Assembly (NCBI GenBank): GCA_021272165.1
Contig: JAJSLK010000061.1
Coordinates: 1-64,000 of the forward strand
Length of the DNA stretch: 64,000 nucleotides
Reading direction: 5' to 3'
From: Methylacidiphilales bacterium
GTDB lineage: Bacteria > Verrucomicrobiota > Verrucomicrobiia > Methylacidiphilales > UBA1321
Each line of letters opens with the position of its first letter. Within the stretch, counting starts at the first letter, position 1. The notes below the pieces were generated by a model that was given only the letters and a program-made list of their open reading frames with translations, had not been told where the DNA came from and made no database searches. The position numbers and the translations under genes were made by a program. This document shows positions 43,680 through 52,286 of this stretch, piece after piece.

Positions 43680-43694
43680 AGTTCCGGGAATAGA

Positions 43695-44294
43695 TCAGTG
43701 CTTTTGAACGATCATACAGAGATGCTTTTCGGGAAATTGGTCGAATTCGAAATGGCGGCAGGCACAATCGAATTTAGTCACGTGGTCCAACAGGCATGGA
43801 ATGCCCAGAGTGCCATAGGCTAGAGGCACGCCCATGTGACCCGAGTCGCCGTGGTCGCCCGGCTCATCAAAGCCGACAGCAGTGAAGAGATAAACGCCGT
43901 CGGGGGCGAGATTGGCGCAAATCTTCTTGAACACCGGTTCTTGCTGGTTTAGCGGCAGGTGCCAGATGCTATCCCAGGCAATGATGAGGTCGTAGGAGTG
44001 TGGAAAATTCCATTCGCTAATATCGGCAAGATGGAACATGACGCCCGGATGCTGTTGCTTCGCTAGGGCGATCATTTGCTGCGAGATATCGAGACCTTCC
44101 GGCTGGAAGCTCTCCTTCTGAAGCAGAGTAATCATCCGGCCCTGGCTGCCACAGCCGATGTCGAGGGCCCGCCCACGGCTTTTTACGAAGCGGATAGCCC
44201 GCTCGAGTTGGGCGATGCCGTAGGATTGAATCGGCTCGTTCTGCCATTTGACAGCAATCTGATCATAGCTCTTGCCGATGGCGTTGGGATCCAT
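43695..44294 (-). CDS. class I SAM-dependent methyltransferase
   Basis: 199 residues from ATG 44294; the open frame runs upstream through the pilT gene in another frame and is not coding there. Motif I is RALDIGCGSQGRM, followed by EGLDISQQMIALAKQQHPGV, LADISEWNFP and YDLIIAWDSIWHLPL. The C-terminal part has several Cys/His residues (DCACRHFEF). The substrate is unknown. It follows pilT on the same strand after 55 nt holding a fragment of the dispersed repeat (44327-44343). Confidence 0.85.
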   Translation of the reverse strand: MDPNAIGKSYDQIAVKWQNEPIQSYGIAQLERAIRFVKSRGRALDIGCGSQGRMITLLQKESFQPEGLDISQQMIALAKQQHPGVMFHLADISEWNFPHSYDLIIAWDSIWHLPLNQQEPVFKKICANLAPDGVYLFTAVGFDEPGDHGDSGHMGVPLAYGTLGIPCLLDHVTKFDCACRHFEFDQFPEKHLCMIVQKH

Positions 44295-44349
44295 GACCGT
44301 GGTTTGGCAGGATGGTTTTCTGCGGGAAGCTCGGGGATGACGGACTTCC

Positions 44350-45675
44350 TTACGTGAGATAATCTTCGAAGTGCTTTTTCTGCTCGGCGCGGTCGAAGGC
44401 TTCGTGGGGTGAGATGATGCCGTTTTCGACGAGCTCGAGCATCGAGTCGTCCATGAGGCGCATGCCGAGTTTTTTACCGGTCTGGATGATGCCGGGGAGC
44501 ATGAAGGTCTTGGACTCGCGGATGAGGTTGGCGACGGCGGGCGTATTGACCATGATTTCGAGGGCGATGACGCGGCCGCTGCCGTCGACCTTGGGGATGA
44601 GTTGCTGGCTGATGATGCCGCGGAGGGATTCGCTGACCATGGTGCGGATCTGGCCCTGCTGCTCGACAGGGAAGGCATCAAGGATGCGGTCGAGGGTGCG
44701 GGCGGCGTTGCCGGTATGGAGAGTGGCGAGGACAAGGTGGCCGGTTTCGGAAGCGGTGATGGCGAGGCTGATGGTTTCGAGGTCGCGCATTTCCCCCACC
44801 ATGATGACATCGGGATCTTCGCGAAGGCTGGCGCGTAGCGCGGTGCTGAAGGATTCGGTGTGGGAGTGGACTTCGCGCTGGGTGATCTGGCAGCCGGCAG
44901 GGGTGAAGACGTATTCGATGGGGTCTTCCAGGGTAATGATGTGGTCGCGGCGGTGACGGTTGATCTCGTCGACCATGGCGGCGAGGGTGGTCGATTTACC
45001 GCTGCCGACGGCGCCGGTGATGAGAACAAGGCCGTTGTGGTACTGGGTGAGGACTTTGAGCGATTCGGGCAGGCCGAGGTCATCCATGGAGCGGACCTTG
45101 GTGTTGATGATGCGGAAGACGGCGTCATAGCCCTTGCGCTGGCGGATGACGCTGGTGCGGAAGCGGGTCATGCCGGGGACTTCGTAGCTGAAGTCGAGGC
45201 CCTTGTTTTTTTCCAGGGTGGCGAGCTGGAGGGGATTGAGGAAGGAGCGGACGAGGGCCTCGGTCTGCTCGGGTTCGAGGGGGCGGGCATCGTGATAGAG
45301 AGGCTGGAGGACGCCGTGGCGGCGCATGAGGGCGGGGGCGCTGACGCCGAGGTGGACGTCGGACGCGCCGGCGTCGTAGCCGAGGCGGAGGAGCTCGTTG
45401 ATGCCCATACCGTTGGGGAAAAGGGAGGCATCGACCGCGGCGCGGGGGGATTCGTGGACGACGGTGACGGTCGGGGCGGCGACGGCGGCCTGGATGGATT
45501 GGCGGAGGCCATCGGCCTGCTCGGGCGTGATGATGGTCTGCTCGAGGAGGAAGTCGATGGCGGAGAGATGGGGCATCGCCTTTAGGGCGGCGACGGCGGA
45601 ATGGTATTGCTCGAGGGTGATCCAGCCGGAGTGATAGGCGGTGGAAAGAGCGTACTCGTTATACTCGGGCGACAT
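44350..45675 (-). CDS. pilT: PilT/PilU-like twitching ATPase with N-terminal extension
   Basis: 441 residues from ATG 45675 (45699 possible). A PilT core (about residue 95 on: GYDAGASDVHLGVSAPALMR, Walker A ITGAVGSGKSTTLA, Asp box HIITLEDPIEYVF, Walker B LREDPDVIMVGEMRDLETIS, His box GHLVLATLHTGNA) retracts type IV pili or reverses a secretion pseudopilus. The 90 N-terminal residues are extra and helical (TLEQYHSAVAALKAM, TIITPEQADGL) and recall the small N1E-type helical domain of GspE/PilB proteins. No other pilus gene is adjacent. Confidence 0.9.
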   Translation of the reverse strand: MSPEYNEYALSTAYHSGWITLEQYHSAVAALKAMPHLSAIDFLLEQTIITPEQADGLRQSIQAAVAAPTVTVVHESPRAAVDASLFPNGMGINELLRLGYDAGASDVHLGVSAPALMRRHGVLQPLYHDARPLEPEQTEALVRSFLNPLQLATLEKNKGLDFSYEVPGMTRFRTSVIRQRKGYDAVFRIINTKVRSMDDLGLPESLKVLTQYHNGLVLITGAVGSGKSTTLAAMVDEINRHRRDHIITLEDPIEYVFTPAGCQITQREVHSHTESFSTALRASLREDPDVIMVGEMRDLETISLAITASETGHLVLATLHTGNAARTLDRILDAFPVEQQGQIRTMVSESLRGIISQQLIPKVDGSGRVIALEIMVNTPAVANLIRESKTFMLPGIIQTGKKLGMRLMDDSMLELVENGIISPHEAFDRAEQKKHFEDYLT

Positions 45676-45778
45676 GGGAACGAAATGCGGGAAAGGCAAT
45701 CATGGCAAACACCCCGCAGGGTGGCAAGCCGGGGATTGGCGGAAATGGGGAAGACGTCAGGCTATGGGGGGGCGAAGA

Positions 45779-45988
45779 TCAAGGCTTGCCCAGCAAGTCT
45801 TCCCACGAACAGCGAAAGGCAACAGCCAAACGCCTGACAATTTCAACCCTAGGCTCCTTCAGGCGGAAGGACTCAATTTTTTGCAAGGTACGGGAAGTAA
45901 TGGCTGCCCGGCCGGCACATACTTCCTGCGTCCATTTCCGCGCCATCCTTAACCGATAAACGCGTTGCCCAAATTCCTTCGGGTTCAT
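45779..45988 (-). CDS. XRE-family HTH regulator (short)
   Basis: 69 residues from ATG 45988 (46018 adds ten). A single helix-turn-helix domain: FGQRVYRLRMARKWTQEVCA, GRAAITSRTLQKIES, then RVEIVRRLAVAFRCSWEDLL. It stands divergent from two small genes. A perfect 20-bp palindrome lies 31 bp upstream of its ATG, ideal for a dimeric regulator of this size and suggesting self-control of the divergent unit, as in controller proteins of mobile modules. Confidence 0.75.
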   Translation of the reverse strand: MNPKEFGQRVYRLRMARKWTQEVCAGRAAITSRTLQKIESFRLKEPRVEIVRRLAVAFRCSWEDLLGKP

Positions 45989-46019
45989 CGTTAGAGTATC
46001 TGAGGAACCCAGAATCATG

Positions 46020-46039
46020 ACACGAACGATCGTTCGTGT
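46020..46039. promoter_or_regulatory. 20-bp perfect palindrome, candidate operator
   Basis: ACACGAACGATCGTTCGTGT, symmetric about 46029/46030. It lies in the 95-bp divergent region between the XRE gene (starts 45988, leftwards) and the small gene at 46084. TTTT follows on the plus strand, so a terminator hairpin is conceivable, but no plus-strand gene lies upstream to terminate. Confidence 0.65.
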
Positions 46040-46083
46040 TTTTGATTGCTACGGACCAAGCCCTTGTCCTATGCTCGGCCCGC

Positions 46084-46275
46084 ATGAACAGAGCGCAGGC
46101 AGCCCAGTTGGGAGAGGCGTTGATCGCCTGGAGCCGGGGGTACGAGATCGAGGTGTGCGATGGCTCGAAGGGGCACGAATCGTGGCGGCCCTTCGAGCCT
46201 GAAAGCTATGAGGCGCTCAATGTCGACGAGGCGCTGGAATGGCGTGTGGCCGCTTGGTCGCGGATTTTGTCATGA
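46084..46275 (+). CDS. small protein of unknown function
   Basis: 63 residues from ATG 46084. Soluble and acidic, Trp-rich (LIAWSRGYEIEVCDGSKGHE, WRPFEPESYEALN, ALEWRVAAWSRIL). No family is recognised. It overlaps the next small gene by ATGA, so the pair is coupled, and it faces the XRE regulator across the palindrome. Confidence 0.5.
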   Translation: MNRAQAAQLGEALIAWSRGYEIEVCDGSKGHESWRPFEPESYEALNVDEALEWRVAAWSRILS

Positions 46276-46454
46276 ACCGCGCATGGGCCGATAGCCTGAT
46301 ACCCGGCATTCCTTCCATTCAGGGGCTAAGCGTTGATTCCGGGACTCTTTATTTTGCCGGAATTTTGGTCGCGGCTTCGCTGGGAAGCGCCGTGATCGTG
46401 GTTCTTGTTCTGTCCTGGAAAAGAAAGAGCGGCCGAGGGCGTTACCGGAAGTGA
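46272..46454 (+). CDS. small single-helix membrane protein
   Basis: 60 residues. One membrane helix (LYFAGILVAASLGSAVIVVL then VLSW) with a strongly basic C-terminus (KRKSGRGRYRK), so the tail is likely cytoplasmic. Coupled to the previous gene by ATGA. No family is recognised. Size and shape would suit a membrane toxin or holin-like partner, but nothing proves this. Confidence 0.45.
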   Translation: MNRAWADSLIPGIPSIQGLSVDSGTLYFAGILVAASLGSAVIVVLVLSWKRKSGRGRYRK

Positions 46455-46563
46455 TACTGAAAGAATAGCTTCCACGAAGCAAGCTATGCAAACTTGGTCA
46501 CCTAAAGAAATCTGATTCGTGATTGATATCTTTGTATCATGATGTCCGGATAAGTAATCTATT

Positions 46564-46598
46564 TTGACAAAAGGCGGTCTAGACCATACTTTAATCGC
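46564..46598 (+). promoter_or_regulatory. sigma-70-type promoter predicted to give a leaderless transcript
   Basis: TTGACA (46564-46569), 17-bp spacer, TACTTT (46587-46592). The first base of the ATG at 46599 is seven bases beyond the -10, the usual start-site distance. No ribosome site lies between. The consensus -35 and ideal spacing make this one of the clearest promoters in the window. Confidence 0.65.
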
Positions 46599-46820
46599 AT
46601 GGATACGGTAGCTCTACCCCTTATCCGCGGGGGCGAGACGCATACGGCCGCCGCCGCACGAGTAATTCAGACGATTATCCGTGATTATCGCGGGGATACC
46701 AACGCATATTTTAATGCCGTGATCGAGGCACAGAAGAAGCGAAGGGTAAACTCCGAATCTCGGGCAATTTGTTTAAATCAGCTTCAAAAATTCGCTGCAA
46801 ATTCTGCATCAAAGCATTAG
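46599..46820 (+). CDS. small helical protein upstream of the ClpP-like gene
   Basis: 73 residues, soluble, helical and basic (THTAAAARVIQTIIRDYRGD, FNAVIEAQKKRRVNSESRAI). No family is recognised. The stop is 12 nt before the next start, so the two genes form a unit driven by the promoter at 46564. It may be an adaptor, substrate or regulator of the protease-like protein. Confidence 0.55.
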   Translation: MDTVALPLIRGGETHTAAAARVIQTIIRDYRGDTNAYFNAVIEAQKKRRVNSESRAICLNQLQKFAANSASKH

Positions 46821-46832
46821 AGTTCGCACCTG

Positions 46833-48002
46833 ATGCCAGCGAATAAGGACTACAGGGAAAATCCCTCTCGTTGCGTCTATCTCACTGGACCTATCAACCA
46901 AGACTTGGTCAATAGGTTGACGTCGAAGATCAATGAGTTGCGTTGCGCGAGCAGCGATCCAATTACAGTTTACATTGATAGCCCTGGCGGATCGACGTCC
47001 CATGCTCATACCATTCGCAGACTGATCAAAGCACCGAATCCCGATGGCGTAAGGTGCAGATTGATTGCAGTTGTTACTGGCAGCGCTGCGAGCGCTGCGG
47101 CTGATTTTCTGGCCTTGGCCGATTACGCTTATGCGTTTGGTCACACTGATATCCTATTCCACGGAGTCAGACAAGACCCTGATGCTTTTCTAACTGTTGA
47201 GGACGCGCATCTGTTGGCGACCAATTTACAGGAATCCAATGAGTTTTACGCCATGCGCCTCGCGCGCTCAGCTTTCGCACGATTCATCCTAAGAATTTCG
47301 CAGCTCCAAGATGAGTTTCTTAAATATCGAAATACTACCGGTGAGCACAGCGAAGCGCTGGATGGTCTGCTGGGAGCCCTTAGAGCAAAGTTAACGCCTG
47401 CCAATCGAGAAGCTGTTAAATCTGCTCACCAGAAACAAAAAATAATCGAGGAGCTGAATGTATCCGTTAATAAATCCATTAGGAAAAAGAAGAAGTTCCA
47501 AAATTTCTCACAAAGTCAAATGGAAGTCCTCATCTTCGAGGCGATCTTGCGCTATAAGCAGGCCAAGCACGCTAAAGACAGAGTCGAATGGCTTCTAAGT
47601 AAGTACGGAATCGAGGAAATTACCCAGGATTTTCGACTCCTTGCGGATTTCTTTTGGGGAAAACCCAAACGCGATATGGCCGAGCTAATGGACATGTACG
47701 GTGAACTTCTCCTTTCGGATGAATTGCAGAAAGCATACAAGGAATTGAAGGAAACCGAAGAAAACAGAACTAAATGGCTTTATCAGCATTCCAATAAGCC
47801 AATTTTGCCACTCTGGTACTTCATGGTTTCTCTTTGTCGTATTTTGCAAACCGCAGATTTTAGCTTCGATCCCCGCGAAGCTTATTGGCTGGGGTTTGTA
47901 GATGAAGTGCCGGGGAGTAATCTGCCCAACATGCGGCAGATGCTGGAATCAGAAGCTCCTGCTCCCGATGCCTCTGCCACCGGCGCTCCACAGCAGCCTT
48001 AG
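46833..48002 (+). CDS. ClpP-fold serine protease with a large insertion
   Basis: 389 residues. Residues 14-115 follow the ClpP fold: VYLTGPINQDLVNRLTSKIN, ITVYIDSPGGSTSHAHTI (oxyanion loop), VVTGSAASAAADFLALADYA with Ser87 at the nucleophile position, and TDILFHGVR with His110. The end of the fold reappears at residues 340-356 as ADFSFDPREAYWLGFVDEV, where Asp342 fits the third triad residue (compare DxxxxxxEAxxxGLVD of ClpP). Between His and Asp lie about 230 residues instead of about 50: a charged, coiled-coil-prone helical insertion (KQKIIEELNVSVNKSIRKKK). A short disordered tail ends the protein. GC is lower than in flanking genes. Role unknown; signs are of a transferred module. Confidence 0.7.
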   Translation: MPANKDYRENPSRCVYLTGPINQDLVNRLTSKINELRCASSDPITVYIDSPGGSTSHAHTIRRLIKAPNPDGVRCRLIAVVTGSAASAAADFLALADYAYAFGHTDILFHGVRQDPDAFLTVEDAHLLATNLQESNEFYAMRLARSAFARFILRISQLQDEFLKYRNTTGEHSEALDGLLGALRAKLTPANREAVKSAHQKQKIIEELNVSVNKSIRKKKKFQNFSQSQMEVLIFEAILRYKQAKHAKDRVEWLLSKYGIEEITQDFRLLADFFWGKPKRDMAELMDMYGELLLSDELQKAYKELKETEENRTKWLYQHSNKPILPLWYFMVSLCRILQTADFSFDPREAYWLGFVDEVPGSNLPNMRQMLESEAPAPDASATGAPQQP

Positions 48003-48307
48003 CGATCTTTTTCCGTTTTGCGGCGCTTAGGGTTTTGCTCTAGCCTTCCAGCGCCACAGTAGCAGGGTTCTTTCAGGCTCCGTCGAAGATTGGGCAGTAG
48101 TAATTTGGGCGATGTTCGCCGCTGTTTGATTCAGATCTTTCTTCGGCATGGTTGGACGGTATCCAGCTTAAGGACATGGGATTTTCAAACTGTACCACTA
48201 CCCGGTAACGGGCTGGCTTGCCAAGGGGTGGGGGCGGCGATAACTTTAGCATCCCCTTTTCCGTGTTTTCCGATAGGATATGGGGCTCCTCTCCAGTTCT
48301 CCGGCTT
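48003..48307 (+). other. 305-bp non-coding region before secA
   Basis: No gene is recognised. It contains short hairpins, GGCGA-TGT-TCGCC near 48108-48121 and CCCG-GTAA-CGGG near 48202-48213 (a GNRA-type loop). A leader or promoter for secA is expected here, but I see no convincing -35/-10 pair. Confidence 0.5.
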
Positions 48308-51300
48308 ATGATTAAATGGTTTGTTAAAAAAGTTCTCGGTTCCAAGAACCAGCGCGAGCTGAAACGGCTCTGGCCGCTGGTGGATAAGATCAACGCCCTG
48401 GAGCAGGATTACCAGAAGCTGTCGGATGACCAGTTGAAGGGGAAGACGGCGGAGTTCAAGGAGCGGATCGTGAAGGGCGAGACGGTGGACGATCTTCTGC
48501 CCGAGGCGTTCGCGGCGGTGAAGAATGCCTGCCGCCGGATGACCCAGAACAAGCACAGGTGCCTGGTGCGGGGTCAGGAAGTGGTCTGGGAGATGGTGCC
48601 GTTCGACGTGCAGTTGATCGGCGGGATGGTGCTGCATTCGGGCCGGATCGCGGAAATGGCGACGGGCGAAGGCAAGACGCTGGTGGCGACGCTGCCGGCC
48701 TATCTCAACGCACTGAACGGGAAGGGCGTGCACGTGGTGACGGTGAACGATTACCTGGCGGCGCGTGACAGCGAATGGATGGGCGAGGTTTATCGCTACC
48801 TGAATTTGACGGTGGGCTGCATCCAGCACGGACAGACGCCGGACCTGCGGCGGCAGCAGTATTATTGCGACATCGTTTACGGGACGAACTCGGAGATGGG
48901 CTTCGATTACCTGCGGGACAACGGCATGGCGACCTCGAAGGCCGACCAGGTGCAGCGGGGTCATATCTACGCCATCGTGGACGAGGTCGACAGCATTTTG
49001 ATCGACGAGGCGCGGACGCCGCTGATCATCGCGGGCCCGGCGACGGTGAGCTCGCACCAGTACGACAAGTTCAAGGGGCCGATCGAGCGCCTCGTGCAGG
49101 CGCAGATGCTGGAGTCGAACCGGTGGGCGGCAGAGGCGAAGAAGCTGATCGACGAGGGGAACCTGGAGGACGCGGGGCGGTTCATGTTCAAGATCAAGAA
49201 CTCGACGCCGCAGAACAAGCAGCTCCTGAAGCTGGTCGAGGACCCGGCGTACCGGCGCGCGATGGACGACGCGGAACTGATGCTGTACCAGGACCCGCGC
49301 AAGACGGAGCTCTACAAGCTGAAGGAGGAGGGTTATTTCAGCATCGACCCGAAGACGAACGAGGCCGACCTGAGCGAGCGGGGACGTCATTACATGAATC
49401 CGAACGATCCTGATACGTTTGTGCTGCCGGACCTGATCACGCGGTTCCACGATATCGAGACGGATCCGAAGCTGTCGAAGGAGGAGAAACAGCGGGCCAA
49501 GGCGACCGAGCAGCAGAACTATGACCAGTCGAGCGAGCGCATCCATAATATTTCGCAATTGCTGCGGGCCTACTGCGTCTATGAGAAGGACGTCCAGTAC
49601 GTGGTGCAGGACAACAAGGTAGTGATCGTCGACGAATACACGGGCCGGACGATGCCCGGGCGGCGCTGGAGCGACGGACTGCACCAGGCGATCGAGGCGA
49701 AGGAGGGTGTGCAGATCGACCGGGAGACGCAAACGCTGGCGACGATCACGATCCAGAATTATTTCCGGCTTTACCAGAAGCTGGCGGGCATGACCGGCAC
49801 GGCGGAAACGGAAGCGAATGAGTTCCACGACATCTACCGGCTCGACGTGGTGGTGATCCCGACGAACCGGCCCATCGCTCGGGTCGACCTGGACGACTCG
49901 ATCTACAAGACGCGGCGCGAGAAGTACAACGCCATCGTCCGGGAGATCAAGGCGGCGTACGCCAAAGGCCAGCCGGTGCTGGTGGGGACGATCGCGGTGG
50001 AATCGAGCGAGCTGCTTTCGCGCATGCTCAAGCGCGAGGGCATCGTGCACAACGTGCTGAACGCGAAATTTGTCCAGCAGGAGGCGGAGATCGTGGCCAA
50101 CGCGGGCCAGCGCGGTGCGGTGACAATCGCGACGAACATGGCGGGCCGTGGCACCGACATCAAGCTGGGGCCAGGCGTGAAGAGCATCCAGGGGCTTTAC
50201 GTGGCCAACGCGAAGAACCGTGTGGTGGAAGAGCTGAAGGCCGAGACGACGATCAACGAGGCAGAAGGCGAACATGCGACGAGCGGGCTTTACGTCATCG
50301 GCACGGAGCGGCACGAATCGCGGCGCATCGACCGGCAGCTGCGCGGACGTTGCGCGCGTCAGGGCGACCCGGGCATATCGAAATTCTTCATTTCCTTTGA
50401 GGACGACCTGATGCGGAACTTCGGCGATTCGCGCCGGTTGAGCGGCCTGATGACGCGGCTGGGGATGAAGGACGACGAGGAGTTGCAGCATCCGTGGCTG
50501 AACAAGAGCGTCGAGTCGGCGCAACGGCGGGTGGAGGAGCGCAATTATGTTTCGCGCAAATACACGCTGCAGTACGACGACGTGATGAACCAGCAGCGGA
50601 CGGTGATTTATGCGTGGCGCAACGATATCCTGTCGACCGAGACGCCGCGGGAGGAGATTTTCGGCGTGGTGGAGGAGGTCATCAACGACGAGGCGGATGC
50701 GCGGCTGACCGGGGCGGAAGCGAGCCCGGAGGATTTCGTTTCGTGGTTGAACAATACGTTCCCGGTGGGTGTGGCGGAAAAGGATTTCGACTTCAATGCC
50801 GGGGTGGACGCGGTGAAGAAGGTGGCGCTGCAGCGGGTGCGCGACGCGTACGAGATCAAGATCAAGTTCGAGGACCCGAACGCGCTGCAATCGCTGGAGC
50901 GTTACACGCTGTTGGGGTCGATTGACCGTCTCTGGCAGGAACATCTTTACGCCATCGACTCGCTGCGGCACAGCATCAACCTGCGGAGCATCGGGCAGAA
51001 GGACCCGGTTAAGGAATATCAGCTGGAGGCCTACGCGATGTTTTCGGATCTGATGGGGCGGATCAACGCGGAGATCGCGTCGAGCCTGTTCCGGACGAGC
51101 GCGAGCATCACGGCATTTGAGTCGTTCCTGCGCAACCTGCCACAGAAGTTGATCCATGAGACGCCGGTTTCAGGGCTGACGGCGCCGACGGCGGAGCCGG
51201 CCGCGCCCATGGCCCCGCAACATCCGACGGAGACAAACGGGAACGCCGAAGCGCCGCCTGTCGAGCGGAAGCTGCCGATCCGAAAAACGGGACCGACGCC

Positions 51301-51364
51301 GGGCCGGAACGATCCGTGTCCCTGCGGCAGCGGCAAAAAGTACAAGAATTGCTGCGGTCAATGA
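48308..51364 (+). CDS. secA: preprotein translocase ATPase
   Basis: 1018 residues from ATG 48308; an in-frame start at 48218 is in non-coding sequence. Drives proteins through SecYEG. Walker A MATGEGKTLVATLPAYL near residue 120, DEAD-like VDEVDSILIDEARTPLII, and helicase motifs in GLHQAIEAKEG, AGMTGTAETEA, TNMAGRGTDIKLG and LRGRCARQGDPG. The preprotein cross-linking region (about residues 235-420) is expanded compared with E. coli SecA. The C-terminus has the zinc/SecB-binding motif NDPCPCGSGKKYKNCCGQ after a Pro/Ala linker. It overlaps the next gene by ATGA. Confidence 0.97.
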   Translation: MIKWFVKKVLGSKNQRELKRLWPLVDKINALEQDYQKLSDDQLKGKTAEFKERIVKGETVDDLLPEAFAAVKNACRRMTQNKHRCLVRGQEVVWEMVPFDVQLIGGMVLHSGRIAEMATGEGKTLVATLPAYLNALNGKGVHVVTVNDYLAARDSEWMGEVYRYLNLTVGCIQHGQTPDLRRQQYYCDIVYGTNSEMGFDYLRDNGMATSKADQVQRGHIYAIVDEVDSILIDEARTPLIIAGPATVSSHQYDKFKGPIERLVQAQMLESNRWAAEAKKLIDEGNLEDAGRFMFKIKNSTPQNKQLLKLVEDPAYRRAMDDAELMLYQDPRKTELYKLKEEGYFSIDPKTNEADLSERGRHYMNPNDPDTFVLPDLITRFHDIETDPKLSKEEKQRAKATEQQNYDQSSERIHNISQLLRAYCVYEKDVQYVVQDNKVVIVDEYTGRTMPGRRWSDGLHQAIEAKEGVQIDRETQTLATITIQNYFRLYQKLAGMTGTAETEANEFHDIYRLDVVVIPTNRPIARVDLDDSIYKTRREKYNAIVREIKAAYAKGQPVLVGTIAVESSELLSRMLKREGIVHNVLNAKFVQQEAEIVANAGQRGAVTIATNMAGRGTDIKLGPGVKSIQGLYVANAKNRVVEELKAETTINEAEGEHATSGLYVIGTERHESRRIDRQLRGRCARQGDPGISKFFISFEDDLMRNFGDSRRLSGLMTRLGMKDDEELQHPWLNKSVESAQRRVEERNYVSRKYTLQYDDVMNQQRTVIYAWRNDILSTETPREEIFGVVEEVINDEADARLTGAEASPEDFVSWLNNTFPVGVAEKDFDFNAGVDAVKKVALQRVRDAYEIKIKFEDPNALQSLERYTLLGSIDRLWQEHLYAIDSLRHSINLRSIGQKDPVKEYQLEAYAMFSDLMGRINAEIASSLFRTSASITAFESFLRNLPQKLIHETPVSGLTAPTAEPAAPMAPQHPTETNGNAEAPPVERKLPIRKTGPTPGRNDPCPCGSGKKYKNCCGQ

Positions 51365-52278
51365 GCATGAACGAGTCCCTGGAGCCGTTGCGCCATTACG
51401 TTCAGTTTTTGCGCGAGCGTCAGGGAGTTCGGGAGATCAAGCTTTCGCGCGCGGCCCGTCAGGGTTTGGCGCGATTGGCGGCGGCGGTGAAGGCGGCGCC
51501 AACTGCGGTGATGCCGACCTCGACCGCTCGGCAGACGGCAGTGAGCGCCGCGCCGATTTCGCGCAGTCCGGTTTCATCCACAGCAGCGAAGTCACCTGTG
51601 ACGGCTGCGCCGGTCGCGCCTGCAAAGGCAGAGCCGGTGATGGAGATTTCGGGCGCAAATAAGGTTGAGCAGTTAAAGCACCTGAGCGAGCGCGCGGCGG
51701 TTTGCATGAAATGCCCGCATCTTGCGGCCCGGCGGCATACGGTGGTTTTCGGTGTGGGTACGCCCGACGCCCAACTGATGTTCGTGGGCGAGGGGCCGGG
51801 CGAGGACGAGGATTTGAAGGGAGAACCCTTTGTGGGACGCGCGGGGCAATTGCTGACGAAGATGATCGCGGCAATGGGGCTGACGCGAGAGCAGGTTTAC
51901 ATCGGGAACGTGCTGAAGTGCCGCCCTGACATGCCCCCGGGCGCATCGGGCAATCGTAAGCCGACGCGGGAGGAGATGGAGACGTGCCTGCCTTATTTGC
52001 GGGCGCAGATCGACATCATCAAGCCGAAGGTGATCGTGGGGCTGGGGGCAACGGCGCTGGAAGGATTACTGGGAAAAGTGAGTCCGATCAGCCGGCTGCG
52101 CGGGTCGTTCCTCGATTACCGCGGAATTCCACTGATGCCGACGTTTCACCCTTCCTACCTGCTGCGCAACCAGAGCAACACGGAGAAGCGGAAGGTGTGG
52201 GAGGATTTGCTGCAGGTGATGGAGCGACTGGAGATGCCGATCAGCGAGAAGCAGCGGGGCTATTTTTTGGCGAAATAA
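51361..52278 (+). CDS. uracil-DNA glycosylase, family 4-type (Fe-S)
   Basis: 305 residues from ATG 51361, which overlaps the secA stop (ATG 51367 is also possible). The first 110 residues are a low-complexity Ala/Pro/Ser linker after a short helix. The catalytic domain has CMKCPHLAARRHTVVFGVGT, FVGEGPGEDEDLKGEPFVGR then AGQLL, NVLKCRPDMPPG, CLPYLRAQI and the HPSYLLRNQ motif. Four Cys residues fit the Fe-S cluster. It removes uracil from DNA. The first motif is GEGPGEDED, where GEAPGxxED is common. Confidence 0.9.
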   Translation: MSMNESLEPLRHYVQFLRERQGVREIKLSRAARQGLARLAAAVKAAPTAVMPTSTARQTAVSAAPISRSPVSSTAAKSPVTAAPVAPAKAEPVMEISGANKVEQLKHLSERAAVCMKCPHLAARRHTVVFGVGTPDAQLMFVGEGPGEDEDLKGEPFVGRAGQLLTKMIAAMGLTREQVYIGNVLKCRPDMPPGASGNRKPTREEMETCLPYLRAQIDIIKPKVIVGLGATALEGLLGKVSPISRLRGSFLDYRGIPLMPTFHPSYLLRNQSNTEKRKVWEDLLQVMERLEMPISEKQRGYFLAK

Positions 52279-52286
52279 AAAACCGA

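Noticed and set aside
44295-45128. N-terminal extension of the methyltransferase frame
   Set aside because: This part is a shifted frame of pilT (Ser/Pro/Ala-rich); the methyltransferase starts at 44294.
48185-51157. 990-residue open frame on the minus strand opposite secA
   Set aside because: It is Arg/His/Leu-rich antisense of a clearly coding secA and has no family features; a typical by-product of high GC.
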